NCBI GenBank assembly: GCA_029641185.1 | Contig: JAPWGK010000033.1 | Location: 248,001 to 312,000 of the forward strand | Reading direction: 5' to 3' | DNA length: 64,000 nucleotides | Source of the DNA: Pseudofabraea citricarpa | Taxonomy: Eukaryota > Ascomycota > Leotiomycetes > Helotiales > Dermateaceae | In this document: positions 24,887 to 37,685 of the stretch, piece after piece | How the letters are laid out: the number at the start of each line of letters is the position of its first letter | Position numbering within the stretch: the first letter of the stretch is position 1 | Notes under the pieces: generated by a model | The model's database searches: none | Seen by the model: only the letters and a program-made list of their open reading frames with translations | Told to the model about the DNA's origin: nothing | Made by a program: the position numbers and the translations under genes

Positions 24887-26960
24887 CTAATTACCGCCAT
24901 CTTGCTTCTCTTCAATCAGCCTCAAAATGAGATCCTTCAATTCTTTGACCTCAGTTCTCAGCTCTCGCACCTCGAGTGTCGCACAGTCCTCTTCAACATT
25001 CGGCACTACCGAAAGGACCTTTTTGTCCCAGCCTTCGCCTTCGAAATCGCATAATCCAGCTAGTTGCTCCCACTCCTCGACAGAATCATCGTCTTCTTCA
25101 CCTCGGCTGCGGTTGCTCCTCACCATCTTTGCACTTCGTGTCTCGAACCAAGCTGCTACAAGGAGGAGAGGCGAGTAGATGATTGCCATAACGTAGTCGT
25201 TAAGTTTTGCATATTGCTTGCGTGGCATCCACCATTCGAGGGGAATAATCAGACAGAATAACTCGATTAGATTGAAAGGTGCGATGAATACATTTTCGTC
25301 AGGTGCTCGTACAAATTGCATGGTCTTTTGAGAGAACAGAGCCATGTATTCGTCAATGGCGTTGTCAGTAATATCTTCGTATGCCGAGTTGTATAAGGCA
25401 ATGAGGATATTAAGCAAAACAACCATAACCACGAATGTGAACACATAGTAGAGAATAATGCCAAATGGGGGAGCAAAATTATCAAATCCGCTGAAATCGG
25501 GAGATTGCATTACTGCATTAGCCATGGCTTGCAGAATGAACACGGTGGCCTGCAAAGGTGAGCAGATGGAATCAAGTGCGAAGAAGAAAGCTTACGTCAG
25601 TTTTGTTATCAGCATTGTCCATACCAATGAAGGCCTGAAGGAAGCCAATGATTATCACTGTGAGCAGGGCAAAGAAAATCAAAGATTCTTTCATCATGAC
25701 CTTCAAGACGACGAGCATCGCCCCGAAGAAACGAATGGAGTCAAGATACAGTAGCAGTCGCATCCAAAACATTGGAGCAGAGAAAGCTGGAATGATTAGT
25801 CGTGTACCACAATTCCATGCCGAACAACTTACCGAGAAAGTTATAGCTTAGTTCATTATACTTTGCTCTCTGGCCGTCATCATCGTGCAGAGGGTGACTT
25901 AGGGCAATAAATCTTGTTACCAAACTCGTGGTCAAAATGGCATAAAGACAAACGTTGAAGACGTTCCAGAATCCAATGTAAAACCTGCCGACCTTCCAGA
26001 ATTTCGAAATTTCGTCGCACATGAATCCAAAAGTGAAAATGTAAAGCATTCCCTCAACAATATCAAGATCTCCCTCGGGATTAACAGTATTGATGGCTCC
26101 AGTGTATAGGCCGAGGTAAATGAGGGAAATGACAACTTGAGTGGCGTTTTGGTAAACTGGTGCGCGCATGCGATCAGGGTGAAGGTGCATGAAGAAACTT
26201 GTGTTATCCTTCAGCTTGTAGTCAACAAATCTGCTTGGATCATTTTCGTCCTGTACCAACCACCCCCTCCATAGGTAGTTGACGCACTTCTGGTAGCCAG
26301 ATGAACCAGTGACCAGCAAGGCATGAAGGTCCACAGCGCGCTCAATAACATTCGCGGGGCTGGTCTCCTCGCCATCAATCATGACAGAATATTTCTTGAG
26401 CAGGACATCCTGAAGCAAGTATTCCAGATCTTCTTCGCCTTCAATCAACTGCTTTGCGATAACCTCACACGCTTTAGCCCTGACGTTGTGCAGATCCGCA
26501 TCCCACAGCTCGATCATGGCTTGCTTCTTGAACCATCGTTTGTTGACAAGCAAGGCGTACACCACGCATCCATTGTACTTCCCCTCGCCTGATTCCTTTG
26601 CTGCTTTGACCACCTTCTTGGTGATTATATGACTATGCGCTTGGGTAATTGAGTCTTCTTCGAGCTCGCAGGGGACGCATTGCTCGACCAAGTAACGGAG
26701 CCGCAACGCAACCTTGGTAACCTCGGTGGGTGGGATGGCTGAAGGGATATTGTCTTCGTGGTAGGTTGGAAGAACTGGCTCTTATTAGCATTGCTTGATC
26801 TGCAAGGAGCAATGGTCGGCTTACGGCGACGAGCTTCGTCTCTCCACAAATGCCGGTCGGCACTTTCCAAACTGTCAGCATCAACATGCGGGGGAGCTCT
26901 CTTGCCAGCCAGAACAACTCACGAGCCATCAAGCCCAAACAATCTCCTCCATTGCACCAT
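24887..26960 (-). CDS. YVC1: TRP-type vacuolar cation channel (YVC1/TRPY1)
   Basis: Five exons (26960-26923, 26871-26825, 26774-25833, 25786-25596, 25549-24887) give 626 residues. A long cytosolic N-terminal helical region (PSAIPPTEVTKVALRLRYLVEQCVPCELEEDS) is followed by six or so hydrophobic segments; the pore region DFSGFDNFAPPFG and the last helix VVLLNILIALYNSAYEDI are typical of TRP channels. The C-terminal tail holds an acidic stretch and a coiled coil. Yeast Yvc1 releases Ca2+ from the vacuole on hyperosmotic shock and is activated by Ca2+ and phosphoinositide. The first two coding exons are only 38 and 47 nt; the start MVQWRRLFG was chosen because both junctions are canonical and in phase. 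Confidence 0.9.
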
Positions 26961-27412
26961 TTTAGATGACTTGTCGATTGCAATTCCTGTTCCTGCTGGG
27001 GGAAAAGAGTTGAGGAGTGTGTGGCTGGACTGCGAAAGGAAATTCCCGACCAGAGCTAGCTAGGGCGCGCGCGTACGTCGTTATCTTGTTTTGCTTCCTT
27101 GGCAGAAAGTGGACAGCTGCGGCATGACGTCGTCGCTCTCTTCATGATTTTGGAATTTAGAGAGTCTTGACACATCTTCAGTGAAGCGCTAGAGTCAAGA
27201 TTCCCAATTTGAGCGGGCTGGGTCTGGCGAAGATGGAGCTGCTTATATTTCACGGCCACGGAAATACTGCTTATGACTCTTTCCACAAATGTAAAGCGAG
27301 CTTCCTCGGTTACTGTATTTCGCGTCACCAGAACGAATCCGATGGTAACGCCGTGTTATACACAAACTTTCTATTTAATTACAATCTACAAAATCTTGGG
27401 ATTTTCAGAAGC
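26961..27412. other. intergenic, YVC1-type promoter
   Basis: Between the start of the channel gene and the 3' end of the P5A-ATPase gene, same strand. Nothing else supported. Confidence 0.5.
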
Positions 27413-30400
27413 TTAAGCCCTTGCCTTCTCCAACAGCTTTTTCTCCAGCTCCTCAATAGCCCTGGCGGCTTTCTCCTCCTCTAACCGGATCTTCTCAACC
27501 TGCACTGCCTCGAGCCTCTTCTGCTCTCGAGCCAGCTGGTCTGGTCTACGGATAGCGATATCCTTTGGCTTGTAGTCACTGAACAATGCTTTCAATGCCT
27601 TCTCAATGACATAACATCCTAGGTAGTCGACAATCATGGTGATAGTCATAGTCGTCTTGAACTCAGATGAGAAAGGCACAAGGCGCATCTTCTCATTGAT
27701 TTCAGGTATGAATTCGGTCGAGCAAGAGAATGCAATAGCGGATACACCAATAATACCCCAGTACATGCCTCTGTTCTCTGTTTTATTGTTAGCGTATCAC
27801 TGTTGAGATATGTCCACTTGACCTACCAGAGAGTGCTTCGCGGAAAGGCCGGCCTTGGTAGTTGATTGCAAAGGTGGAAATTTGCTGGATCAACTGAAGC
27901 AAGTAAACAGCACTGTTTAATAAAGACGGCGAGAATTCTCTTTCGAGGTCGATATTGTCGTCGCGTCTGCATACACTGTTAGTTATGGTCAATGCGCCAA
28001 ATGCATATTACTTACGGAGCGAGCTTATCACAATAACGAGCGATATAGATAAGAGTAACAATGTGAATCGCAAACTGGCCAAGGATAGAGCCGATGATGT
28101 AGAAGTTGAAGATGTTTGGCTGAGGACGTTCCTTAGAAAGTCCCTCGACCGACTTGGCTCTTGAGATCGATAAGAAGCAGACGCTCATTAGCATACCGCT
28201 AATTGTGACCTGTCCATCTCCAAATTTGATACCTTCCAAGTACAACACACTCAAACTGTATGCGCTAATTAAACAGTTAAGTGCTAGAATCTTGTACATT
28301 TGGATAGTAGCCACAAGAGTGCAACGGCCTTGTCGGATAATGTTAGGGATGGCAACGACGTTACTCAGTTTACTAGTGAAAGGTGCGGCAACTGATGCAT
28401 CGCCAAGCTTAATCGTTGGCGGCTCGTCGTCGTCTAGCTCCTGTTCCATCATGCTTTGTGTCAGCTTATCGGCCAACCCTGCAGCTTTCTTCATTGCTGG
28501 GTTGGGCTGTTGTCCATTGAGGAGTGCTTGGGCTGCAGGGGAGGTAACCGTTTCGATGACCTCGGTCTTGTTTGCAGCGGTCTCTGAAAATGCTGCAGCG
28601 GTTCCCTTCTTTTCGGATTCCCGTTGCATAGCCTTCTCATAGTGAGGATTGCTTGGTCCAGGGGGATAGAGATGAGCAATGAGAATCGGAACAGGAGGGC
28701 TTGGTTGGTTGAATCTTTGCATCATGGAGCACTGCTTTTCGTACAATTCCTTCATCTTGGTGTTCCTGTAGTGTTCCGAGATTCTGTTCAGGTCGTCCTG
28801 AGAGCCATTGAGAAGAGCAACACCAATATGAGCCTGTTTGAGAGCACCGACATCATTTGTGCCGTCGCCTGCCATAAGAGTATGATACCCAAGGTCTTTG
28901 AGTCCCATTAAAATCTCTTCCTTTTGTTTAGGTGAAACTCGAGCATAAACCCAAGTATAACGGTAAATTGTTGGCAATGCGACTTGGCCCTTGAACTTCG
29001 CCAAGGCATATCCCGTAACGCAAAGATCTTTGTTAGCAATGATTTCCTTATCAATGGGCTTGGTTGGGTCAACCGGAATGCTGATGCTGTCGTCAACACT
29101 ACGCCAGACAAGCTTTTCACCGGAGTCATCATGCTCAGGGGCATCAAGAATCAAAACATCTCTGTCTACGATCTCAACTTCCCTAGCGACATGGACAGCG
29201 GTAAGAGGATTGTCACCAGTAATCATGATCACACGATGACTGCTCTCGTTGAGCATTTGGACCGAAGATTTGGCGTCATCCTTAAGAGGGCAGTGCAGAA
29301 CCAGAAATCCAGCGAAGTGTAATTCGGACTCAACCTTCTCACGTTTCAATTCGTTGATCTTGCCAGAACTGATCTCTACTTCGGTAGATAGGTGCTTGTA
29401 TGCCAAGGCCAAAACGCGAGAGCCCTTGCGTGTGAAATATTTGAAAGTCTCTTCATAATCTTTGGGCACTTTGACGAGAAACTTCTGTATGGTCTCGGGT
29501 GCTCCCTTAACACCAACAAAGGTACTTCTGACTTTCTTGCCAGTCTGAGGATTCGTTGTGGAAATAGTGGCAATTGAGCTTTGACGTTTTAGAGCAGAAG
29601 AGAATTGAAAGCGGCGTTTGATCTGGACAGTGTTCGACGCAGATGCAAATGATTGACCTTTCACTGCGGTGAGGGTTTTACTGGTAAGGGTGTCGTTCTT
29701 GCCCAGGCTCCAACGTAGAGAACTCAAGGTAGCCTTCTCCATGGGATCGCCGACAACGTCTCCTTCGTCTAGTTTCACAAGAGCGTGGGCCGTAGCGAGG
29801 ACGAGAGTAGTCTCCAGCCCAGCTTGTAATACAGGTGTGATATGGCTGTGGGCACCATCTTTTTCGCGAGGAGTATCGGTTCCGCTCTGCTCTAAGCCGA
29901 GACCTGCAATTCCCTCTACAACTAAGTCTTCCCCAGTCAAAGTGCCTGTTTTGTCAAAACAGGCAACATCAACTCTGCCAGCAAATGGAATGCGGAATGG
30001 TTCTGTACAATAGATGGCGTATCGACTGAGAGCGGCAAGACTAGTGTTGACAGCTAAACTGAGTTCCATTGGGAGCTCGGGAGGCACAACGCTCGTGACA
30101 ATAAGAACACAGTCCAAAAGAAGCTTTGAACGTTTTCTGTCTTTTCTAACACCCTCATCCCAAACATACCAAGAGGCTGCGATTGCGAAGATCAGCAAGA
30201 ACAGAATAAAGAGGAGTGCTTCAGCATTATTGGCAGAAACTCGCTCTGTTGAATAAATCATAGTTCTCACCAGACTACCCTGCGAAGTTTCGAATCCGGT
30301 CTTAACGACAATAGCCATGGCACCATTGTCTGGGGGTGTTGGGACACCAGAAACGGGTTTGGGCCTTTCTTCATCGATGTTTCCGTGCGTTATTTGCAAA

Positions 30401-31550
30401 ACCTTGGTTCCACCATACAAAAATGCAGTCTTGTCTAAACCTTCAGGCTCAAGAGTAGCCTCTTTGGGTCGCAGTTGAATCGAGTCTTTCAGCAAAGGCG
30501 TGCTTTCTCCAGATAACATAGCCTCATTGACAATAGCAGTTCCCTCAACTAAGATCATATCACAGGCAACACCACTATCGTCTTTCGTGCGTCCTACGGA
30601 AACCAAATCTCCTGGCAGAAGCTTGTCGCTTGTAGTCTCCACCCATTTGTTCAATCTATAGACCCAGATATCGTAAGGCTTGATGCTCATCCCTCGGAAT
30701 TCGTTCAAGGTTCTCTGTCTTTGCCATACTACCGTGCTCTCGAAAGCGACCAGCATAAAGAGCGTGAAGAGAGAGTAATACCAGTATTCGTCCAACATCC
30801 ACAAGCCAACGCAAAATACCTGAAAAACAAAGAATGGTGCCACGGCATGTTCTTTGAATAGCTCCGAAAAGCTAGGTACAGGAATATCAAAGGTGTTATC
30901 GCCATAATGCTGCTGGATTCTAGAAAGTTCGGCTGTGGTGGAAATTCCTCTGGATTTCTGGAAATGTTCAAGGATAGGTTTAGGCTCAGCGTCAATGGCG
31001 TAAGTCAGCGGGCTGAAGGATCCCTTTGTGGCATCATATAAAAATCGTCTCTTTTGGAACAAGAAAGAAAGATTCTCTTTGCCTCCAGCCTGTAAGCCAT
31101 TAGTAATAATTCACTGATCCGGAAATTGCGAAATATCTTACATTATCCCTAACAAGCTCACAGATATCCGCAGAGCCGGCATTTGTGACCGGAAGCACCT
31201 TTATGAGCTTCGCATCTTGCACAGACTTTGCAGATGTGGACGTGAATAGGGACCTCAGGTTGACGTTCCAATTGGTACTCAGCCAAACTAAACTTTGCAC
31301 TGTAATGATTGCACCGCACCACACAAATGTCCACTCTTGACCCCCTATATGCTTATCATATAACTCAGCTGAGAGGTAGTATCTGAAGAAGATTGGCCAT
31401 ATGATTGCGAACGGCCATATAAAGGTATGAAGATAGAAAGGTACTGTATCGCAGTCAGAAATGGGGGCTATATACCGACGAGTTGGAAGACTCACAAGGA
31501 TTGTGCAATGTCGCAGATGCAATCTGCGGATTATCCACAAGCGGCGCCAT
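27413..31550 (-). CDS. SPF1: ER P5A-type ATPase SPF1
   Basis: Five exons (31550-31496, 31443-31142, 31089-28016, 27966-27827, 27777-27413) give 1311 residues (yeast Spf1 is 1215). The P-type signature DKTGTLT starts at Asp498; the P5A membrane motif PPELPMELS precedes it, and GDGTNDVGALKQAHIG forms the hinge. Large N-terminal and C-terminal membrane domains are visible; the protein ends in a charged coiled-coil tail (about the last 50 residues, EKIRLEEEKAARAIEELEKK). The enzyme resides in the ER membrane, where P5A ATPases remove mis-inserted tail-anchored or mitochondrial helices; loss disturbs ER Ca2+ and Mn2+ homeostasis. The start is the first ATG after the divergent METTL16-type gene. 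Confidence 0.94.
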
Positions 31551-31718
31551 TTTGCGCAACTAGATGGAGTGACAGATGGCGACAAGAATATGAGGTTGGA
31601 GACGTGTTCAGTCCTTTAAGAATCTCGTAGATACACTCTCGTACCCGGCGGCGGCAAATATTAGACCCGAGACTAGGCGAGAAGCGGCGGGTGTCACACA
31701 ATCACGTGACATAACACG
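31551..31718. promoter_or_regulatory. short bidirectional promoter SPF1 / METTL16-type gene
   Basis: Only 168 bases separate the two divergent start codons, so both promoters must overlap. GC-rich in the middle (GGCGGCGGC) with the E-box-like word ATCACGTGAC at 31701-31710. Confidence 0.6.
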
Positions 31719-33452
31719 ATGGCCCCATCTTCTGCGCCGCTGCCGCAACTTCATCTGAGGAATCATCCCAGGTTCATTGTACGTTTACGCTCAAAGTACA
31801 ACATGTCCTCAATCAAGGAAATTTATAGGGGAGACATTGATTTCGCACAACTCGCACTTCAAGACGCAGAATTTGCCAAAGTGTAAGCTATAAGGTGCAG
31901 GCAGGGCTGCATCATTTATTTCTGTCTCTACTGCTCTGTGTGGTTTTTGCTACAGCCTTATATTTTCCCCTTCAATATTTCCTATGATATCAAAAGTCTA
32001 CACAGTACTGGAACTGAAATTTTGTCTAGCTTGAAGTCAAATGGACAGTTAGATTTCAGCAATCCAGACTCTGTCCAACAACTGACAAAGTCATTGTTGA
32101 AACGAGACTTCGGTTTACAAGTCTTACTTCCTCCAGATCGCTTATGCCCTCCTGTTTGTCTTCCTCGGCCTTTGTCGTCCGACAACCGTTGCTTATATTG
32201 ACTTTGTAAGGTCCCTAATCGTCTCAACTATATTTTCTGGATCCAGGCCCTTCTAGATTCAACGAGCGATTCTTATACAGATGCCTACGATGCCTCCAGA
32301 GAAGTCCTTGGTTTGGATATTGGTACTGGTGCAAGCTGCATCTATCCTCTTCTAGGATGTGCACAGCGACCTCAGTGGAGATTTGGCGCCATAGGTTTGC
32401 TTACATCTTGTATTCCTGGTCCTGTATGACTGATTTTCATAGATATCGATGAAAAGAGCTTCGAATTTGCTCGACAGAATGTACAGATTAACAATCTGAA
32501 CCAGCGAATAAAATTGTTGAAGACTTCATCTGAAGGTCCATTGATACCGTTGGATGCTTTAGGCTTCGAAAGGTGAAGCTGTAAATACTTTATGAGCGTG
32601 AGCTCTATATGCTAACAGGAACAACAGTATTGACTTCAGCATGTGTAACCCACCATTCTACGAGTCTAGTGCCGAGATGCTCAAATCGGCAGAGTCTAAA
32701 CAAAGACCTCCGAACACAGCATGCACTGGCTCTGCAAATGAGATGGTTACCCCTGGTGGAGAAGTAGCATTTATCACTCGTATGGTCACCGAGAGCTTGG
32801 TACTTCGCGATCGTGTTCAATGGTATACGTCCATGTGTGGGAAGCTTTCCAGTGTCTCCACGCTATTAGAGACGTTACGTGCGAAGAAAATCGAAAATTA
32901 TGCAGTCACGGAATTTGTGCAAGGAAACAAGACCAGGCGATGGGGTATTGCTTGGAGCTTCGATGACTTAAGGCCACCTGGTATTATTGCAAGAGGACTC
33001 CACAATCTTCCGAAACATCTAATGCCATTTCCTCCTGAGTACGCTGTGAGTGAAAAAAAAAAAAAGTCCTATTGTGAACCTTGACTTGCTAATGTCTATT
33101 CTAGTTCTCTGCTGGTACCAGTCTAGAACAAGCATCTCGTATACTCAACGAAGCGCTCTCAGCTCTCCCTCTCAAATGGATGTGGCGACCTAACCTTGCA
33201 ACTGGAATAGGGTTTGCTGAGCGAAATGTATGGAGTCGTGCTTCAAGAAGGCATTCTAAACAAAGTACTGGGGAAGAAATGGATGAAGATGAACTTGAGA
33301 TGGCCTTGGGTTTCAAGATTCACCTTGTAGAAGAAAGAATTGGAGATAATAAGGAAGTCAGAGCTACCATTAGATGGTTGGAAGGACATGACAGTGTGCT
33401 CTTCGAAAGCTTCTGTGGAATGTTGAAAAGAAAATTCGGAAATAGAAGTTGA
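31719..33452 (+). CDS. METTL16-type RNA N6-adenosine methyltransferase
   Basis: Six exons (31719-31882, 32030-32153, 32211-32394, 32443-32572, 32628-33045, 33105-33452) give 455 residues. The substrate loop and SAM site are clear: LDIGTGASCIYPLLG, then the catalytic NPPF (208-211) in MCNPPFYES. The N-terminal RDFGL and PNRLNYIFWI stretches match the METTL16/YbiN family, which methylates adenosine 43 of U6 snRNA in eukaryotes and so tunes 5' splice-site choice; that substrate is inferred. The C-terminal vertebrate-conserved regions are absent, as expected in fungi. A second in-frame ATG (31803) could also be used. Intron 1 is long for this window (147 nt). Intron 4 has a second in-frame acceptor eight bases upstream of a GAACAACAG tract that would add three residues. 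Confidence 0.9.
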
Positions 33453-33633
33453 AAATTTCTGAAGAGATCATATCAATCAACTAGTTGTCCAGTCTGCTCT
33501 GACTTTATCAACCCATTAAAAATCTGCCTTCGGCGACGCCTTCCCATCCGGTCCCCCGTAAATTAACGTCGCTTTTGTTCTACTCGGTAGTATGTATTAC
33601 AATCTCTGGCTGCATTCCTATCCTTCAGCATAT

Positions 33634-34534
33634 TCAATTTGGCTTTTGTTTCTTCGTGGCTGGACCGTCCTTGGTTGGACCTTGTCTGGACGCTTCTGGT
33701 TTTGGGGTGTCTTCTCTGCCTGTATTGTTGCTATCGTCCTTCTTGGGAGGGCCGTTGTCTGCAGACTGGCCTGCCTCAATCTTCTCCCACTCGTCCTCGG
33801 TGTCGGTATCATGAGTAGAGGCAGTAGAGGCAGCTGCAGAGGCGATTTCGGCTGGGGGGAAAAATCGACTGGATTGTGTCAGTATAATAGGTAATTTTAG
33901 CCAGATGAGAAGCTTACGGGAGCCAGTGGTTGTAGGCATCAACATCCTTCGGAGTGAATGTGCAGAATATCACCTTGTCCAACTTATCACCATCCTCGCC
34001 CTCCAAGAAGCTCTTAACAGTCTTGATGGCAGTTTTGGCAGCATCTTGACTAGGGTAGCCATAGACGCCCGTACTCAGAGCGCTGAATGCGATGCTCTTG
34101 CAGTCATTCTGCACTGCCAACTTCAGACTAGTAGCATAGCATCCCTTCAGATCTGCCTCGCTGGCATCTTTTCGTCTAGAGCTGTAGATCGGACCTACGG
34201 CATGTATGACCTTCTTGCAAGGCAGCTCATAGGCACCAGTGATCTTGGCAGATCCTGTATCACAGCCGTGGAGGGTCCGACATTCTTTCAAGAGGCCAGG
34301 GCCTGCACCGCAATGGATAGCACCATCAACACCACCGCCGCCCAAAAGCGAGTTGTTGGCAGCATTGACGATAGCATCGACTGCAAGTGTTGTGATGTCG
34401 CCGCGGATGAGGCCGATCTTATTGTTGAGAGTGTGCGATGGTTCAGGGAGCGAGGACTCTGTGGATGGAACCAGATGCTTGTGGTGATAAAGCACAGAAA
34501 CCGTAGGGATCTCAGAAGCAGGAATATTAGCCAT
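33634..34534 (-). CDS. macro-domain protein (ADP-ribose / O-acetyl-ADP-ribose hydrolase type)
   Basis: Two exons (34534-33918, 33868-33634) give 283 residues. The macro domain occupies roughly 35-205 with KIGLIRGDITTLAVDAIVNAANNSLLGGGGVDGAIH; Asn57/Asn60 and the GGGGVDGAI loop are the ADP-ribose contacts of the MacroD class. After the intron comes an acidic then Lys/Pro-rich disordered tail (TEDEWEKIEAG..., ...ATKKQKPN) not needed for catalysis and perhaps a nuclear signal. MacroD enzymes remove mono-ADP-ribose from acidic residues and deacetylate O-acetyl-ADP-ribose. The usual HRAAGP after the loop reads HCGAGP here. The frame is open upstream to 34723, with other ATGs at 34555; I took the Met just before the family's usual ASEIPTVSVLY start. 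Its 3' end converges on the methyltransferase gene. Confidence 0.9.
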
Positions 34535-34922
34535 GATCCGCTTGATACGCAGCATACGAGATGTATTTGCTGGTTTGTGTTGGGAGGAGAGAGAAAGATG
34601 ACTGTGGATGGAATGTGGTGTTCTGAAGATGGGAAGGCTGTTGCTAGTTGCGGGGGATAGCGCAAGGCTACACAAGGCCAGCCAATATTCACTTTCACTG
34701 CATGTGCCCTTCAGCCTTTTCACATTTATTATTATTCTGTTGACTCACCGACCGCGTCTCAAATTTACCCCTCCACAACAACCTCACCCCTCCTTGGCCG
34801 ACCACTATCACCACCACCACCACCACGAAGAAAAAAGGAAACGGGGAAAGCACAAAAACGAGAACTGTGCGCAACCGCTCTTTGCACTTTTTCAGAAGAC
34901 ACACACATATTAGTTAGGCACA
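34535..34922. promoter_or_regulatory. bidirectional promoter, macro-domain gene / glutaminyl-tRNA synthetase
   Basis: Divergent start codons flank this stretch. Holds a (CCA)n run at about 34809-34827 and an A-rich tract before the synthetase ATG. Confidence 0.55.
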
Positions 34923-36908
34923 ATGGCCGACGCAATCACTGAAGGTGCGGCGAAGCTTCAGCTCGATGAAGAGACTGGCGAGATGGTCTCCAAGAGTGAG
35001 CTGAAGAAGAGAACGCAAAAGCGTGCCAAGAAGGCAGCTGAAGCAAAGAGAAAGGCAGAAGCACCAGCAAAGGCCCCCGCTGCTGCAGCTCCTAAGATTC
35101 CCAAGGTCGAAGAAACTGTGAACACTGCCGAACCCACAGCCATGTTCAAGCAAGGCTTTCTCGACGAGGTCTACAAAGAACGTCCAGTCAAGCCAGTCAT
35201 TACTCGATTTCCACCTGAGCCCAATGGATATCTGCACATTGGCCATGCCAAAGCTATCGCCGTCAATTTTGGGTTTGCGAAGTTCCACGGCGGGGACTGC
35301 TATTTAAGATTCGATGATACCAACCCCGAAGCTGAGGAGGAGAAATATTTTGAGGCGATCAAGGAAATGGTTTCCTGGCTTGGATTCAAGCCTGTCAATA
35401 TCACTTACTCCAGTGATAATTTCGACAAGTTGTATGCCTTAGCAGAAGAGCTCATCAAGAAGGAGAAAGCCTACGTCTGCCACTGTGGAGGTAAAAGCAT
35501 AGCCCTTGTCATCTATTATCTTAATTAGTATCCTACTAATTAACCATCTAGACGCTGAAATCAAGGCTCAACGTGGTGGCGAGGCGAGAGGACCACGATT
35601 CCGATGTGAGCATGCAGAACAATCCGTCGAGCATAACTTGACCGAATTTCGAGCAATGCGAGATGGGAAATACAAACCCAGAGAAGCTTTTCTGCGCATG
35701 AAGCAAGACATTGAGGATGGTAACCCCCAGATGTGGGATTTGGCTGCATACAGAGTTCTCGATGCCCACCATCACCGCACGGGAGATAAGTGGAAGATCT
35801 ACCCAACATACGATTTCACCCACTGCATCTGTGATAGCTTCGAGAAAATTACGCATTCACTTTGCACAACAGAATTTATCCAATCACGAGTTTCGTATGA
35901 ATGGTTGAATAAAACTCTTGGAATATACGAACCCATGCAAAGAGAGTATGGTCGTTTGAGTCTCACAGGCACTTTGCTCTCCAAGCGAAAGATAATGAAG
36001 ATGGTCAACGAAGGGATTGTTCGTGGTTGGGATGATCCAAGATTGTACACGCTCATTGGAATCAAGAGACGTGGGGTTCCACCCGGAGCTATTCTTGAGT
36101 TTGTGAACGAGCTTGGTGTTACTACTGCTCCATCGGTCATTCAGCTCGTGCGATTTGAGCAAACAATCCGAAGATACCTCGAACGGACTGTTCCTCGACT
36201 AATGCTTGTCCTCGATCCCATTCCTGTGGTCATTGAAGATGCCGAGGAAATAGACCTCGATATTCCATTTTCTCCCAAGTTTTCCACCATGGGCACTCAT
36301 AAAATCAAACTTACTAAGACCGTCTATATTGAAAGAAGCGACTTCCGTGAAGTAGACAGTAAGGACTATTTCCGTCTAGCTCCTGGAAAATCTGTCGGTC
36401 TTCTTCAAATCCCTTATCCAGTGAAGGCAATTTCGTTCACCAAGGATGGGGATAGGATAACCGAGATCAAGGCAGTCTACGATAAGTCGAGCAAAAAGCC
36501 AAAAACATATATCCACTGGGTTCCTGAAGGATCTAGGAAGGTCGAAGTACGACTCCATAATTCATTATTCAAGTCCGAAAAGCCTGAAGATGTCGAAGGA
36601 GGATTCCTGAATGATTTGAACCCAAACAGTGAAGAGGTTTGGCCGCAGGCTTTAATCGAATCTGGATTCGATGAAATTAAGAGACGTGCCCCTTGGCCCG
36701 AGGCGGCAGGAGAGTCTGAGCTTGGCAAGGGTGGTGTTGAATCGGTTCGATTCCAAGCTATGCGCGTTGCATACATGGTAAGTTTAACTGTCACCCGTAA
36801 ATGTGTTCTCACTAATCCTTGCAGGCAATGGACTCGGATAGCACGGATGATAAGGTTATTCTCAATAGAATTGTCAGCTTGAAAGAAGATGAAGGGAAGG
36901 CCAAATAA
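34923..36908 (+). CDS. GLN4: cytosolic glutaminyl-tRNA synthetase
   Basis: Three exons (34923-35490, 35552-36777, 36825-36908) give 625 residues. Class I signatures: HIGH (105-108) in [15 protein letters not shown] and the KMSKS-equivalent LSKRK (332-336). [14 protein letters not shown] and the anticodon-binding beta-barrel region ([18 protein letters not shown]) match eukaryotic GlnRS. The N-terminus is a short Lys/Ala-rich helix (residues 20-60) instead of the approximately 190-residue N-terminal domain of yeast Gln4; many filamentous ascomycete genes look the same. It charges tRNA-Gln in the cytosol. The final exon (28 codons including stop) is needed to remove an in-frame read into the intron. 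ATG preceded by CACA, strong context. Confidence 0.95.
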
Positions 36909-37685
36909 GTACTCACGTAATCCATGTCGGAATCTTTTTAATCATTAGATTTTTGCTGCCGGAGTTCAATGGGTCTCATGATGGTATGTACGGTATGACG
37001 TAACGAATAGAATTAAAATTCAGACGCAAAGATTTTCTGGGTGATCGGTCCATTGTGGTTTTTAACTCCCATCGTTCGAGCATCTCACCGCCAATGCGGT
37101 TATTTCAAAGGACAAAGAGCAAGATGTATGCAGCTCGGTTCGAATCTCCTTCCCTCTTACTACTTGTTCACTTTTCTTATCTCACTTAGTAAGTGGGTTA
37201 AAATTGTCAAAAGTATTTGACGTAGAAAACAATCTTTGTTAAGTCAGTGACTGGAAAATTATAAAATGTTAAAAATGTTTAATTTCTTTAGCGTGGAAAT
37301 GCTCAATTGATCTGAGTGGGCAGAAATCTACTACCGAGGGCGTTGTGGTAAAAAGTCTGTTGGTGTGCTTGGTGTTACTCCTGTTGAAGTACGCATTAAG
37401 AAACTTATTAATAGTTGCCTTCAATGCTCCACCAACTGGGTTTAAACACAATGAGTACCTATCTATAACATTGAGCTACTTTGTAACTAGTAACAAAATT
37501 GGCTTAATCTTTCTTTCAAACACAAAGAGAATAAATATGCTTTCGAGAATTTTGATGCTACTATCAAGAGCATTACAAAGGTAAATATAACTAGATGTAA
37601 TAAAACAATACCGCACTTTAAAGCTCAAAAGAAACTATCCCGCCGCCATATCATTTTTTCTGATAGAATCAACTATTTTGCAAAG
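36909..37685. other. intergenic region
   Basis: AT-rich tail after the synthetase gene and promoter of the 891-residue orphan. A GGTTCGAATCT word near 37138 looks like a tRNA B-box but no cloverleaf forms around it. No gene supported. Confidence 0.45.

Noticed and set aside
33592..34660. Plus-strand frames opposite the macro-domain gene
   Set aside because: They are antisense shadows of a well-supported gene with conserved motifs.
37080..37160. tRNA gene suggested by a GGTTCGAATCT word
   Set aside because: The T-stem does not pair and no A-box, acceptor stem or anticodon arm can be drawn.
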